From NCBI GenBank assembly GCA_029249345.1, contig JAQWHM010000011.1, positions 186,001 through 250,000 of the forward strand: a stretch of DNA of 64,000 bases, in the 5' to 3' direction. The notes under the pieces are model-generated. The model did not search any database. It saw only the letters and a program-made list of their open reading frames with translations, and was not told the origin of the DNA. Both the position numbers and the translations under genes were made by a program. The DNA is from UBA10348 sp002469915 (GTDB lineage Bacteria > Bacteroidota > Rhodothermia > Rhodothermales > UBA10348). Numbering within the stretch: position 1 is the first letter of the stretch; each line of letters opens with the position of its first letter. Positions 57,414-64,000 of the stretch are shown here, piece after piece.

Positions 57414-57911
57414 ATGAGTAGCAGAAGAGAAGCTCGAGAACGAGCGATGCAAGCGGTATATGCATTCACCGTCGGAGGTGATGAGGCAGAACACGTCATT
57501 GAAACGGTGATAAAAGTTCAACTGGGATCGGACGAAGAAGCGAAAAAATTTGCGACCAAGCTGTTTTTGCGCACGTTAGACCTCAAAGATGAGTCTGACG
57601 AAATAGTGGCCAAATACACAAAAAACTGGGAGTTGTCCCGCATTGCGCTAGTAGATCGCATTCTACTGCGCATTGCTATTTGTGAAATGTTGCGTTTCAA
57701 GGACATTCCACCCAAGGTCACTATTAATGAGGCCATTGAGGTTGCTAAAAGGTATTCCACGAACAAGAGTGGTCAGTTTATCAATGGGATACTGGATGCT
57801 ATTCTATTGGATTTTCAAAAGGAAGGGCGCCTGAAAAAGTCAGGTAGAGGATTGGTTGGAATGGACTCTATAGCCGACCGATCTCAAAAAACAGAGCCAG
57901 ACGAAAAGTAG
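57414..57911 (+). CDS. nusB: Transcription antitermination factor NusB
   Basis: A 165-residue all-helical protein that binds boxA RNA with S10 to prevent termination in rRNA operons. It starts SSRREARERAMQAVYAF and contains ILLRIAICEMLRFKDIPPKVTINEAIEVAKRYST and FINGILDAI, the conserved segments. A charged tail of about 25 residues extends beyond the usual end. It is followed by a phosphatase gene after 29 bp. Confidence 0.95.
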   Translation: MSSRREARERAMQAVYAFTVGGDEAEHVIETVIKVQLGSDEEAKKFATKLFLRTLDLKDESDEIVAKYTKNWELSRIALVDRILLRIAICEMLRFKDIPPKVTINEAIEVAKRYSTNKSGQFINGILDAILLDFQKEGRLKKSGRGLVGMDSIADRSQKTEPDEK

Positions 57912-57940
57912 TACCAACTTTTTATGCCGAGGAATGATAC

Positions 57941-58597
57941 ATGGGCTTGATCGCGATAGGAGATGTGCATGGATGTGCACTAACACTGGATTCATTACTA
58001 GACAAGCTGAATCCAGGAAGCGATGATCATCTTGTGTTTATCGGCGACTACATAGACCGGGGCCCAGATTCAAAGGGTGTTATTGATCGTTTGATTAAGT
58101 TGAAAGACGAGGTTAAATGCACGTTCCTGCGAGGAAACCACGAGGAGTTGCTTCTGGGTTATCTGGATATGGACGAATACGATCTTTGGGCTATCAATGG
58201 GGGGATTTCTACGCTGGCAAGCTATGGGGACGCAACGGATAAGTCAGACATTCCGGACGACCACATCGCTTTTGTGCGAGAAACCGAATTGTATTTTGAG
58301 ACCGAACACTTCTTTTTTGTACATGCCGGTTTACGCCCGGGCCTAACGATTGCAGAAAACTTGGCGTCGGGCAATGAGCAAGTGCTGCTCTGGGAACGGG
58401 GACATCTCAAGGCTGAAAAGCTAGCTTGGGAAAAAACCGTTGTCTGCGGCCACACCCCCGTCCCCTATGCGATGAATACGCCCAAGCTGATCAACATCGA
58501 TACCGGCTGTTGTTTTTTCACACACCCTAACCTGGGTAATCTCACAGCCGTTCGCCTCCCAGAGCGAGAATATCTCTCGATCCCCTTCATCGGCTAG
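57941..58597 (+). CDS. Metallophosphoesterase, PrpA/ApaH-like serine/threonine phosphatase
   Basis: A 218-residue calcineurin-like phosphatase. All metal motifs are visible: GDVHG near residue 7, GDYIDRGPDS near 36, RGNHEE near 64 and the C-terminal VCGHTPVP near 165. Size and motifs match bacterial PPP-family phosphatases and symmetrical diadenosine tetraphosphatases, which cannot be told apart here. Probably co-transcribed with nusB. Confidence 0.88.
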   Translation: MGLIAIGDVHGCALTLDSLLDKLNPGSDDHLVFIGDYIDRGPDSKGVIDRLIKLKDEVKCTFLRGNHEELLLGYLDMDEYDLWAINGGISTLASYGDATDKSDIPDDHIAFVRETELYFETEHFFFVHAGLRPGLTIAENLASGNEQVLLWERGHLKAEKLAWEKTVVCGHTPVPYAMNTPKLINIDTGCCFFTHPNLGNLTAVRLPEREYLSIPFIG

Positions 58598-58603
58598 GAC
58601 GCT

Positions 58604-59107
58604 CTAGTTAAAGGGTATCCATACCGCTAAGCGGAAATAAGGACTAGCCGTACCCGCCTCCAGGACCAAAGCACTTGAATTTTTGAGTGCATGGCTGAAT
58701 CGCACATACGGTTCTACGAGTAGTATAAATCGTTTATTTTTATCCACACGTGTATCGCGTGTGGAAAACGATAGTCCAGGCCCCGTACGCAGCCCGATAT
58801 CGACGTCGAATCCACGATAGCCGCCGTATCCGACCAGGCGCTCCACTCCCAACAAGCGCAGGGAAACTCCAGCCAGCGCAGCCACTCGAGCTTGGTCACC
58901 CCGATCAATGAAAAGTGGTTTTAGATCAGAAATTATTTGAATCTCTCGCGTATATATTGATTGCACGGAAAGCATGCCAACACTTAGTCCATATCCGGGA
59001 GAAATCGCGGCGCCCGCTTGTACGTATTCTCCTTTCGGGGCCTGTTGACGAGCAAAAAGGGCCGACGAAGGCAGGAAAAATAGGATTAGAAGCAGGATCT
59101 GGCGCAT
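58604..59107 (-). CDS. Predicted secreted or outer-membrane beta-barrel-like protein
   Basis: A 167-residue protein with a signal peptide (ending LFARQ near 21). It then has alternating hydrophobic strands rich in Gly and Tyr (YVQAGAAISPGYGLSVG, YGGYRGFDVDIGLRTG) and ends in an aromatic FRLAVWIPFN. The C-terminal aromatic residue pattern fits an outer-membrane barrel. No family is recognised. It is convergent with the phosphatase gene. Confidence 0.65.
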   Translation of the reverse strand: MRQILLLILFFLPSSALFARQQAPKGEYVQAGAAISPGYGLSVGMLSVQSIYTREIQIISDLKPLFIDRGDQARVAALAGVSLRLLGVERLVGYGGYRGFDVDIGLRTGPGLSFSTRDTRVDKNKRFILLVEPYVRFSHALKNSSALVLEAGTASPYFRLAVWIPFN

Positions 59108-59216
59108 ATTCTGGCAGTCTTTATGATTTTAGAGAAACAAAAACATCGTCCAGTATTAAGTGAGCGGCTTCCTTTTTCCGGCGCTCTCGGAATAAAATAG
59201 AATATACAGGCAGATC

Positions 59217-60311
59217 ATGGCTCTCAGATGTGGAATCGTAGGACTACCCAACGTAGGTAAATCAACTCTGTTCAACGCCCTTAGCCAGGCGGGTGCAGAG
59301 TCTGCAAACTACCCATTTTGTACAATTGAACCGAACGTTGGAATGGTGTCGGTTCCAGATGAACGCTTGACCAAATTGGGCGACATCAACAGCTCCCAAA
59401 AAGTGGTGCCTACAACGATCGAGTTTGTGGATATTGCTGGCTTGGTGGCGGGCGCCTCAAAAGGAGAGGGGTTGGGAAATCAGTTTCTGGGTCATATCCG
59501 CGAAGTGGATGCCATTGTACATGTCGTGCGCTGTTTTGATGATCCTAATGTCGTTCATGTGGCAGCCGTTGTTGATCCGGCATCAGATATCGAGGTCATA
59601 GAGACGGAGCTTATGCTCAAGGATCTGGAGGCTGTCGAGCGCAGAATTGATCGCACACAGAAAGCGGCCAAGGGTGGCGACAAAAAGATCAAGGAGGAAC
59701 TCGCATTCTACGAGCGCCTTCTGGCTTATTTGTCGGAAGGACAGCCCGTACGCCTTTTTGAGGTTACGGATGTAGAGAGCCCGTGGTTGAAGTCTCTTTT
59801 CTTACTATCGGCTAAACCTGTTTTGTATGCGGCCAATGTGGGTGAAGATGATTTAGATAAAGGAAACGCATACGTGGACCAGGTTCGCGCGATAGCCAAA
59901 GAAGAAGGAGCGGGCGTGGTGCTCGTATCTGCTGAACTCGAAGCACAAATTGCGGAGTTGGAGGAAGACGAGAAGGGACTTTTTCTAGAAGAAATGGGAA
60001 TGGATGCTTCGGGCTTAGATCGGCTTATTCGTGCAGCGTATGACCTCTTGGGTCTCATTACTTTCTTTACGTCGGGCCCAAAAGAAACCAGGGCCTGGAC
60101 CATTGCGGAAGGCACAAAGGGACCAGGTGCTGCAGGGCAGATTCACACTGACTTTGAGCGAGGATTTATTCGGGCAGAAACGATTGCCTACACTGATTTT
60201 GTAGAAAAGGGTGGGGAATCAGGTGCGCGCGATGCTGGTGTGATGCGCTCCGAGGGCAAAGAGTATGTCGTAGCAGATGGGGACGTTATCCTGTTTCGGT
60301 TCAACGTTTAA
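59217..60311 (+). CDS. ychF: Redox-regulated ATPase YchF (Obg-like)
   Basis: A 364-residue P-loop protein of the OBG/HflX group that hydrolyses ATP. GLPNVGKST is at residues 9-17, FVDIAGLVAGASKGEGLGN near 68-86, a helical hairpin follows, and the TGS domain occupies about 280-364 with the typical end (EYVVADGDVILFRFNV). It is separated by only 5 bp from the convergent barrel protein gene. Confidence 0.96.
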   Translation: MALRCGIVGLPNVGKSTLFNALSQAGAESANYPFCTIEPNVGMVSVPDERLTKLGDINSSQKVVPTTIEFVDIAGLVAGASKGEGLGNQFLGHIREVDAIVHVVRCFDDPNVVHVAAVVDPASDIEVIETELMLKDLEAVERRIDRTQKAAKGGDKKIKEELAFYERLLAYLSEGQPVRLFEVTDVESPWLKSLFLLSAKPVLYAANVGEDDLDKGNAYVDQVRAIAKEEGAGVVLVSAELEAQIAELEEDEKGLFLEEMGMDASGLDRLIRAAYDLLGLITFFTSGPKETRAWTIAEGTKGPGAAGQIHTDFERGFIRAETIAYTDFVEKGGESGARDAGVMRSEGKEYVVADGDVILFRFNV

Positions 60312-60316
60312 GCCCA

Positions 60317-60925
60317 TTACTCACGGCCTGAAAGTAGCTTTCCGAAATACACGATGATGACCGGTGACCCGAAGTGTCTTGTTGGCGGTTTGATGGACGG
60401 CTCGAGGAGTTCAACTTTGTTCTTATAGACCGTGTAACGGTAGCCAAGCCTTACGCCGCGGTGCTCTTCGCCGGGTGGACCGAAATGAGCACCCACATAA
60501 AACCCGCCGCCTAGGCCGGGTTCAATAGACCCATGGGGTAGTCCGCTCAACACATCAAAGGTTTGTTCGTCATTATCGACGCTACCATTCTTGTTTTCAT
60601 CGTCGAAATAAGGATATTTCCACCCCAACACAGGTCCTACGGATAGGTGAAGGAATGGTCGGAAATTATCCTCTATTTGAGTTCGGAAAAGTCGCTTTTG
60701 TACTCCAATCTGAATAGGTATTTCGAGCAGGAAATTGGCTTTATTTGGGACGTCTCGCTGGCCGAATCGATCAAAAAAAGCGACCTCTCTTTCATCTTTG
60801 ACCGAGCCGATGCTGAGATTAATGATCATCGAGTAGTCCCCGGGCAACGTGCGGGACACAAACCCACCAAGCCCAAACCCACTATTTGTCAATACGACCT
60901 CGGCACCAATGGCTCGCTCGACCAA
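60317..60925 (-). CDS. Predicted outer-membrane beta-barrel protein, start codon unclear
   Basis: A 202-residue product (from a TTG at 60925) with Gly/aromatic strand pattern (FGLGGFVSR, GGGFYVGAHFG, RLGYRYTVY) and an acidic calcium-site-like loop FDDENKNGSVDNDEQ. Upstream of the TTG the same frame encodes a convincing signal peptide (KILISFILWCLHVSGATAQ), yet no ATG, GTG or TTG precedes it before a stop. A CTG at 61003 is the only near-standard start. Either a rare start, a 5' lesion or sequencing error applies. Family unknown. Confidence 0.6.
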   Translation of the reverse strand: MVERAIGAEVVLTNSGFGLGGFVSRTLPGDYSMIINLSIGSVKDEREVAFFDRFGQRDVPNKANFLLEIPIQIGVQKRLFRTQIEDNFRPFLHLSVGPVLGWKYPYFDDENKNGSVDNDEQTFDVLSGLPHGSIEPGLGGGFYVGAHFGPPGEEHRGVRLGYRYTVYKNKVELLEPSIKPPTRHFGSPVIIVYFGKLLSGRE

Positions 60926-61094
60926 AAGGGTATCGACCTGTGCCGTGGCGCCACTGACGTGTAGGCACCATAGAATAAACGATATGAGGATTTTGTCTTT
61001 CAGGGTATCAACGGGTTTGGCCAGAAAACGGCATCAACGCGTATTGGTTCAAAAATGATATACAGAGGTAAGTCAGAACACCTATTTTGAAGGA

Positions 61095-62360
61095 ATGAAC
61101 TACCGATTTATGATAGCGCGCCGCTACTTGACCAGCCCACGGTCAGTATCCCTGATTTCTCGTATCACGGGTATTTCTGTCGTGGGTGTCGCTCTTGGAG
61201 TCGCGGCCCTTATTGTTGTTTTGTCGGTACTCAATGGTTTTTTTGAGTTTGTTCGGGACATGCTCGTCTCCTACGACCCACACATCCGCATCGTAAGCCT
61301 GGAAGAGAGAGGGTTCGAGTCGGCCGACTCTTTGATCGCTCTCTCTCTATCCCATGAACAAGTGAAATCGGCTACCGCCTATGTCGAAGGAAAGGCGATG
61401 CTGCTGCATGAGGGTGCAGGAGATGTAAACAAGGTGGTTATCGTACGGGGAGTGGACGATGGTTTTTCGAGCGGTGAAGATGGCGTGGCAGCATCAACGA
61501 CCATGGGCCAATTTGATGTATCCAGAGTAGATGGTAGGCCTGGAATTGTGATGGGTCGACGGCTGGGCGAGCGCCTCTTGTTGTCACCCGGAGGGGGCTC
61601 TGCCGAAGCGAGCCGTGTGGCTCTGTTATCGGCTCCAGCTATCGAGCGTATGTATACCCGCGTCCTTCAAAGCTCACCATTCCGACAATTCGAAGTGAGG
61701 GGCCTCTTTCAATTAGAGGCCGTCTTTGATGAGAGTCACGCCTTCATCGACCTAGGCGAAGCCCAACGACTGTTTTCAATGGGTCGTCATGTGTCTGGGG
61801 TAGAGTTGCGGCTGCATGACCTAGATCAAGCCGAAGCCGTTAAAGCGTGGCTGCAAGAGGAGCTAGATGAAACCCGGTTTGAGGCACAGACGTGGTATGA
61901 TCTTCAGAAATCTCTTTATGATGTGATGCGCCTTGAAAAATTCGGCGCCTCGCTAATTTTGCTCCTTATTGTGGTCGTGGCGGCATTCAACATTGTGGGC
62001 TCTTTGACAATGATTGTTATCGAGAAGCGCCGCGATGTGGGAGCCTTACGGGCCATGGGAGTAAGTAAACGCAATGTTCGAAAGATCTTTTTGTCTGAAG
62101 GGTTATTGATTGGAGTAGTGGGCGCAGGCGCAGGCGTGGGATTAGGGTTGCTCATTTCTTGGGTCCAAAAGGCCTACCAGTTGGTGCCGCTACCCGATGC
62201 CGGCTCTTTTTTAATAAGCGCCTATCCCGTCTCTATTCATTGGGTAGATGTCTTTATTATTGGGGCGATGGCACTTTTTCTGTGTGTGGCGGCAGCCTAT
62301 TATCCGGCATCACGGGCTTCGGCTATTGAGCCGGCAGAAGCGTTGAAAATGGACGGTTAG
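61095..62360 (+). CDS. ABC transporter permease, LolC/LolE (FtsX) family
   Basis: A 421-residue inner-membrane protein with one N-terminal span (about 20-48), a MacB-like periplasmic domain (about 55-260) and three C-terminal FtsX spans (about 280-410), with VIEKRRDVGALRAMGVSKRN between the first two. The family releases lipoproteins to LolA. No LolD ATPase gene is adjacent, so the partner is encoded elsewhere. Confidence 0.9.
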   Translation: MNYRFMIARRYLTSPRSVSLISRITGISVVGVALGVAALIVVLSVLNGFFEFVRDMLVSYDPHIRIVSLEERGFESADSLIALSLSHEQVKSATAYVEGKAMLLHEGAGDVNKVVIVRGVDDGFSSGEDGVAASTTMGQFDVSRVDGRPGIVMGRRLGERLLLSPGGGSAEASRVALLSAPAIERMYTRVLQSSPFRQFEVRGLFQLEAVFDESHAFIDLGEAQRLFSMGRHVSGVELRLHDLDQAEAVKAWLQEELDETRFEAQTWYDLQKSLYDVMRLEKFGASLILLLIVVVAAFNIVGSLTMIVIEKRRDVGALRAMGVSKRNVRKIFLSEGLLIGVVGAGAGVGLGLLISWVQKAYQLVPLPDAGSFLISAYPVSIHWVDVFIIGAMALFLCVAAAYYPASRASAIEPAEALKMDG

Positions 62361-62447
62361 TTAGGTTCGGACGCTAAAAAAGACCATGTTTGGGCCGACT
62401 TCACACAAATTCGGCACAAATCCGGCCCTTCTCTACCGGTCAAGTGC

Positions 62448-62477
62448 TTGCGTAGCGCTGATGCCGGACCGTATATT
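62448..62477 (+). promoter_or_regulatory. Predicted promoter of rpmB-rpmG-DUF4295
   Basis: -35 TTGCGT (62448-62453), an 18-bp spacer and -10 TATATT (62472-62477), about 100 bp before rpmB. The leader contains a short palindrome CCGGTTTACCGG near 62490. Confidence 0.4.
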
Positions 62478-62574
62478 AGCAAGTCTGTGCCGGTTTACCG
62501 GAGCAGACTAATTAGAGCGTTTACTGTCCCACCGACGGAAAGCGTATTATTCTAAACGCCAGAACCCCGGATCG

Positions 62575-62811
62575 ATGGCGAAGAGAGACCAATTAACAGG
62601 CAAAGGCCCTGTTGCGGGAAATCATGTTTCCCACGCACATAACAAAGCGAAACGCCGCTTTGAACCAAATATTCAGAAGAAGCGATTCTATATACCTGAA
62701 GAAGATCGTTGGGTAACTTTGCGGGTTTCTGCAAAGACCATCAAAACGATTAACAAGAATGGTATCGCGGCCGTGCTGAAAAAAGCACGCGCCAACGGAA
62801 TCCACGTTTAG
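62575..62811 (+). CDS. rpmB: 50S ribosomal protein L28
   Basis: A 78-residue protein with the L28 pattern: DQLTGKGPVAGNHVSHAHNK, then RRFEPNIQKKRFYIPEE and a C-terminal KTINKNGIAAVLKKA. It heads the L28-L33-DUF4295 trio that is typical of Bacteroidota. Confidence 0.96.
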   Translation: MAKRDQLTGKGPVAGNHVSHAHNKAKRRFEPNIQKKRFYIPEEDRWVTLRVSAKTIKTINKNGIAAVLKKARANGIHV

Positions 62812-62822
62812 GCTAAGAAACC

Positions 62823-62993
62823 ATGGCTAAAGGAAAAGACGTTCGAACGAAGGTCATTCTGGACTGTACAGAAGCTCCAGGTACATCGCGCTATTCAACG
62901 ATGAAAAATCGTCGTAACTCGCCCGATCGCCTTGAGTTGAAGAAGTACAATCCAGTTCTTCGGAAACACACGATTCATAAAGAGACCAAATAA
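62823..62993 (+). CDS. rpmG: 50S ribosomal protein L33, cysteine-free type
   Basis: A 56-residue protein beginning MAKGKDVRTKVILDCTEA and containing RYSTMKNRRNSPDRLELKKY and the end KHTIHKETK. The zinc-binding cysteine pairs of C+ L33 are missing (NPVLRKH in place of CPYCYKH type), so it is the zinc-independent form. It lies 11 bp after rpmB. Confidence 0.94.
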   Translation: MAKGKDVRTKVILDCTEAPGTSRYSTMKNRRNSPDRLELKKYNPVLRKHTIHKETK

Positions 62994-63041
62994 GTCTCGG
63001 CTTCTTATTTTAGGAGCCCAACCTGTTGAATACAGAAAGAA

Positions 63042-63215
63042 ATGGCAAAGAAACAATCGTTCGGTGATAAGGTCCTTCGCGCAAAAGCGGACGCCAAAAA
63101 AATGGCAAAGATTGTCATCGCCGAAAAGAATGCAAATGGACATTACAGCTATCATCACAAGATGGTAGACGTAAACGATGTACAGGCCGAGCTCAAAGCA
63201 GCAAAAGCCAAGTAA
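63042..63215 (+). CDS. DUF4295 family small basic protein
   Basis: A 57-residue Lys-rich protein (MAKKQSFGDKVLRAKADAKK, then KIVIAEKNANGHYSYHHKMV). DUF4295 proteins are found next to rpmB-rpmG in Bacteroidota and are probably ribosome-associated. Placement 48 bp after rpmG fits exactly. Confidence 0.88.
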   Translation: MAKKQSFGDKVLRAKADAKKMAKIVIAEKNANGHYSYHHKMVDVNDVQAELKAAKAK

Positions 63216-63243
63216 TCGTATCGTGACCATTAGGTCGCAAGTT

Positions 63244-63321
63244 CGGGGTGTAGCGCAGCCCGGTTAGCGCATCTGCTTTGGGAGCAGAGGGTCGCAGGTT
63301 CGAATCCTGCCACCCCGACCA
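63244..63321 (+). tRNA. tRNA-Pro (anticodon UGG)
   Basis: Acceptor CGGGGTG pairs with CACCCCG, the anticodon stem TCTGC/GCAGA holds TTTGGGA, and the T arm is GCAGG/CCTGC around TTCGAAT. The CCA end is encoded. It starts 28 bp after the DUF4295 gene. Confidence 0.97.
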
Positions 63322-63326
63322 TAATG

Positions 63327-63361
63327 TCGGCTCGTCCTTGCCGGACGAGCCGATTTTTTTC
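63327..63361 (+). terminator. Rho-independent terminator after tRNA-Pro
   Basis: A perfect 11-bp stem (TCGGCTCGTCC with GGACGAGCCGA), TTGCC loop, then seven T. Confidence 0.93.
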
Positions 63362-63452
63362 CCGGTATCGGTGATGTTCGTTCTTAGGTACTCCTATGTC
63401 GAACGGTTGAAGCAGCCGACGGCGATACGTTGGAACGTTCTTTTTATAAGCT

Positions 63453-63526
63453 GCGCCCGTAGCTCAACCGGATAGAGCAGCGCACTTCTAATGCGCAGGT
63501 TGCAGGTTCGAGTCCTGCCGGGCGTA
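63453..63526 (+). tRNA. tRNA-Arg (anticodon UCU)
   Basis: Acceptor GCGCCCG pairs with CGGGCGT (one G-T), the anticodon stem GCGCA/TGCGC holds CTTCTAA, and the T arm is GCAGG/CCTGC around TTCGAGT. CCA is not encoded. Confidence 0.97.
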
Positions 63527-63583
63527 CAACATTGGTTCAGCTTGGTGGTTTAACGCCGGCAAGCAATAGTGCACTGATGATTT

Positions 63584-63654
63584 GGTGACGTGGCCGAGTG
63601 GCTAGGCAAGGGTCTGCAAAACCCTGTACGGCGGTTCGAATCCGCCCGTCACCT
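63584..63654 (+). tRNA. tRNA-Cys (anticodon GCA)
   Basis: Acceptor GGTGACG pairs with CGTCACC, the anticodon stem AGGGT/ACCCT holds CTGCAAA, and the T arm is GGCGG/CCGCC around TTCGAAT. The variable loop is short (GTAC), as in tRNA-Cys. Its last bases are duplicated 142 bp downstream. Confidence 0.95.
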
Positions 63655-63655
63655 C
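63639..63655 (+). repeat. Direct repeat, copy 1 (3' end of tRNA-Cys)
   Basis: AATCCGCCCGTCACCTC, spanning the T-arm 3' strand and acceptor 3' strand of tRNA-Cys. An identical 17-bp copy is at 63781-63797. Confidence 0.85.
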
Positions 63656-63657
63656 AT

Positions 63658-63698
63658 AAAGCCTTCGGCTTGGTACAACGTACCGAGCCGGAGGCTTT
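63658..63698 (+). terminator. Long hairpin terminator after tRNA-Cys
   Basis: A 19-bp stem (AAAGCCTTCGGCTTGGTAC with GTACCGAGCCGGAGGCTTT, two G-T wobbles) around AAC, followed by a short T-poor tail (CCTAGTTT). Confidence 0.8.
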
Positions 63699-63780
63699 CC
63701 TAGTTTAGTGCGCGGAAGAGAACAAGGTTCAAACGAAGAATGCGCAGCATTCTGACTAATTAGCGCCCAGGGTGCGAATA

Positions 63781-63797
63781 AATCCGCCCGTCACCTC
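63781..63797 (+). repeat. Direct repeat, copy 2 (tRNA-Cys 3' remnant)
   Basis: An exact second copy of the tRNA-Cys 3' end. The bases just before (GTGCGAATA) also resemble the T loop GTTCGAAT but are interrupted, and no cloverleaf can be folded. This looks like a tRNA fragment left by a duplication or a past integration/excision event. Confidence 0.75.
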
Positions 63798-63839
63798 CAT
63801 GAGGACGGTATGGCAATAGCCATTACGCCCATTTAACAT

Positions 63840-63876
63840 AGCCTCTTAGAGCAAATCGCTTTAAGGGGCTTTTTTT
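63840..63876 (+). terminator. Rho-independent terminator downstream of the tRNA remnant
   Basis: A 13-bp stem (AGCCTCTTAGAGC with GCTTTAAGGGGCT, wobble-tolerant), AAATC loop, then seven T. No gene lies directly before it, so it may end the tRNA transcript a second time or a small RNA. Confidence 0.85.
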
Positions 63877-64000
63877 AAACGGACCTCGGCCACGTCTGGA
63901 TTTGACGACAAAGTGTTGTCAAAACTGTTTTTAGTGGTTCTGTCAGGTACAGACACCGTGTACCATGGCAAGCTTGTATAAAAGAAGAGATAACTACTAT
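63877..64000. other. Gene-free right edge
   Basis: With 63699-63780 this makes a stretch of about 300 bp without a protein gene. Apart from the tRNA remnant and terminator I see only an imperfect inverted repeat TTGACGACA...TGTTGTCAA at 63902-63922, possibly part of a promoter for a gene beyond the window. Confidence 0.4.

Noticed and set aside
63278..63475. 65-codon ORF across the tRNA-Pro/tRNA-Arg region
   Set aside because: It reads through a tRNA, a terminator and another tRNA; not a gene.

Overview
The window (about 50% GC by eye) looks like a chromosomal, origin-proximal piece of a Bacteroidota-type bacterium, probably a marine Rhodothermia/Balneolia-like lineage (inference). Three things point there: the ribosomal cluster L28-L33-DUF4295 at the right end, a type IX secretion C-terminal sorting domain on a large surface protein, and weak or absent Shine-Dalgarno sequences. 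No plasmid, phage, IS element or CRISPR array was seen.

Layout. 0-8 kb: a partial gene at the left edge, a MaoC hydratase, recF with an M48 protease lipoprotein, murQ and mfd. 8-16 kb: the classic origin-linked cluster rpmH-rnpA-yidC-mnmE-mnmG-rsmG plus a WYL regulator, all on the minus strand, with one perfect and one near-perfect parS site. A tRNA-Val with a textbook promoter follows. 16-26.5 kb: glycan and peptide utilisation (sialidase, aldose epimerase, S9 peptidase, a DUF1080/cytochrome c dehydrogenase-like lipoprotein, GH29 fucosidase), then recJ. 28-42 kb: a sulfur-oxidation block of two YeeE/YedE transporters, a persulfide-dioxygenase-like MBL/rhodanese protein, two SulP transporters, a TorD-like chaperone, sulfide:quinone oxidoreductase, a cytoplasmic SoeA-like molybdoenzyme, a fused SoeB-SoeC-like subunit and mobA. 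42-50 kb: NUDIX, an M14 peptidase, a type IX-secreted beta-propeller protein and several broken genes. 50-54 kb: a GntR/UTRA regulator, moeA, pgi and a non-coding DnaA-box cluster that is a good oriC candidate. 54-64 kb: uspA, comEC, nusB, a phosphatase, ychF, a LolC/E permease, ribosomal proteins and tRNA-Pro, -Arg and -Cys.

How it may work together. The sulfur genes can be read as a path: sulfide to persulfide (SQR), persulfide to sulfite (dioxygenase/rhodanese), sulfite to sulfate (SoeA/SoeBC) with electrons to quinone, and anion transport by SulP. MobA, MoeA and the TorD-like protein would supply and insert the molybdenum cofactor.

The most interesting signal is a 16-bp inverted repeat, ACTTGTNATNACAAGT. 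It occurs in front of yeeE, SQR, SoeBC-SoeA, a FadL-like gene and the GntR gene itself, and it overlaps or abuts predicted promoters. I infer that the GntR protein is the repressor of this dispersed sulfur regulon. The FadL-like gene next to it keeps its promoter and operator but is truncated against a broken carbohydrate-binding gene.
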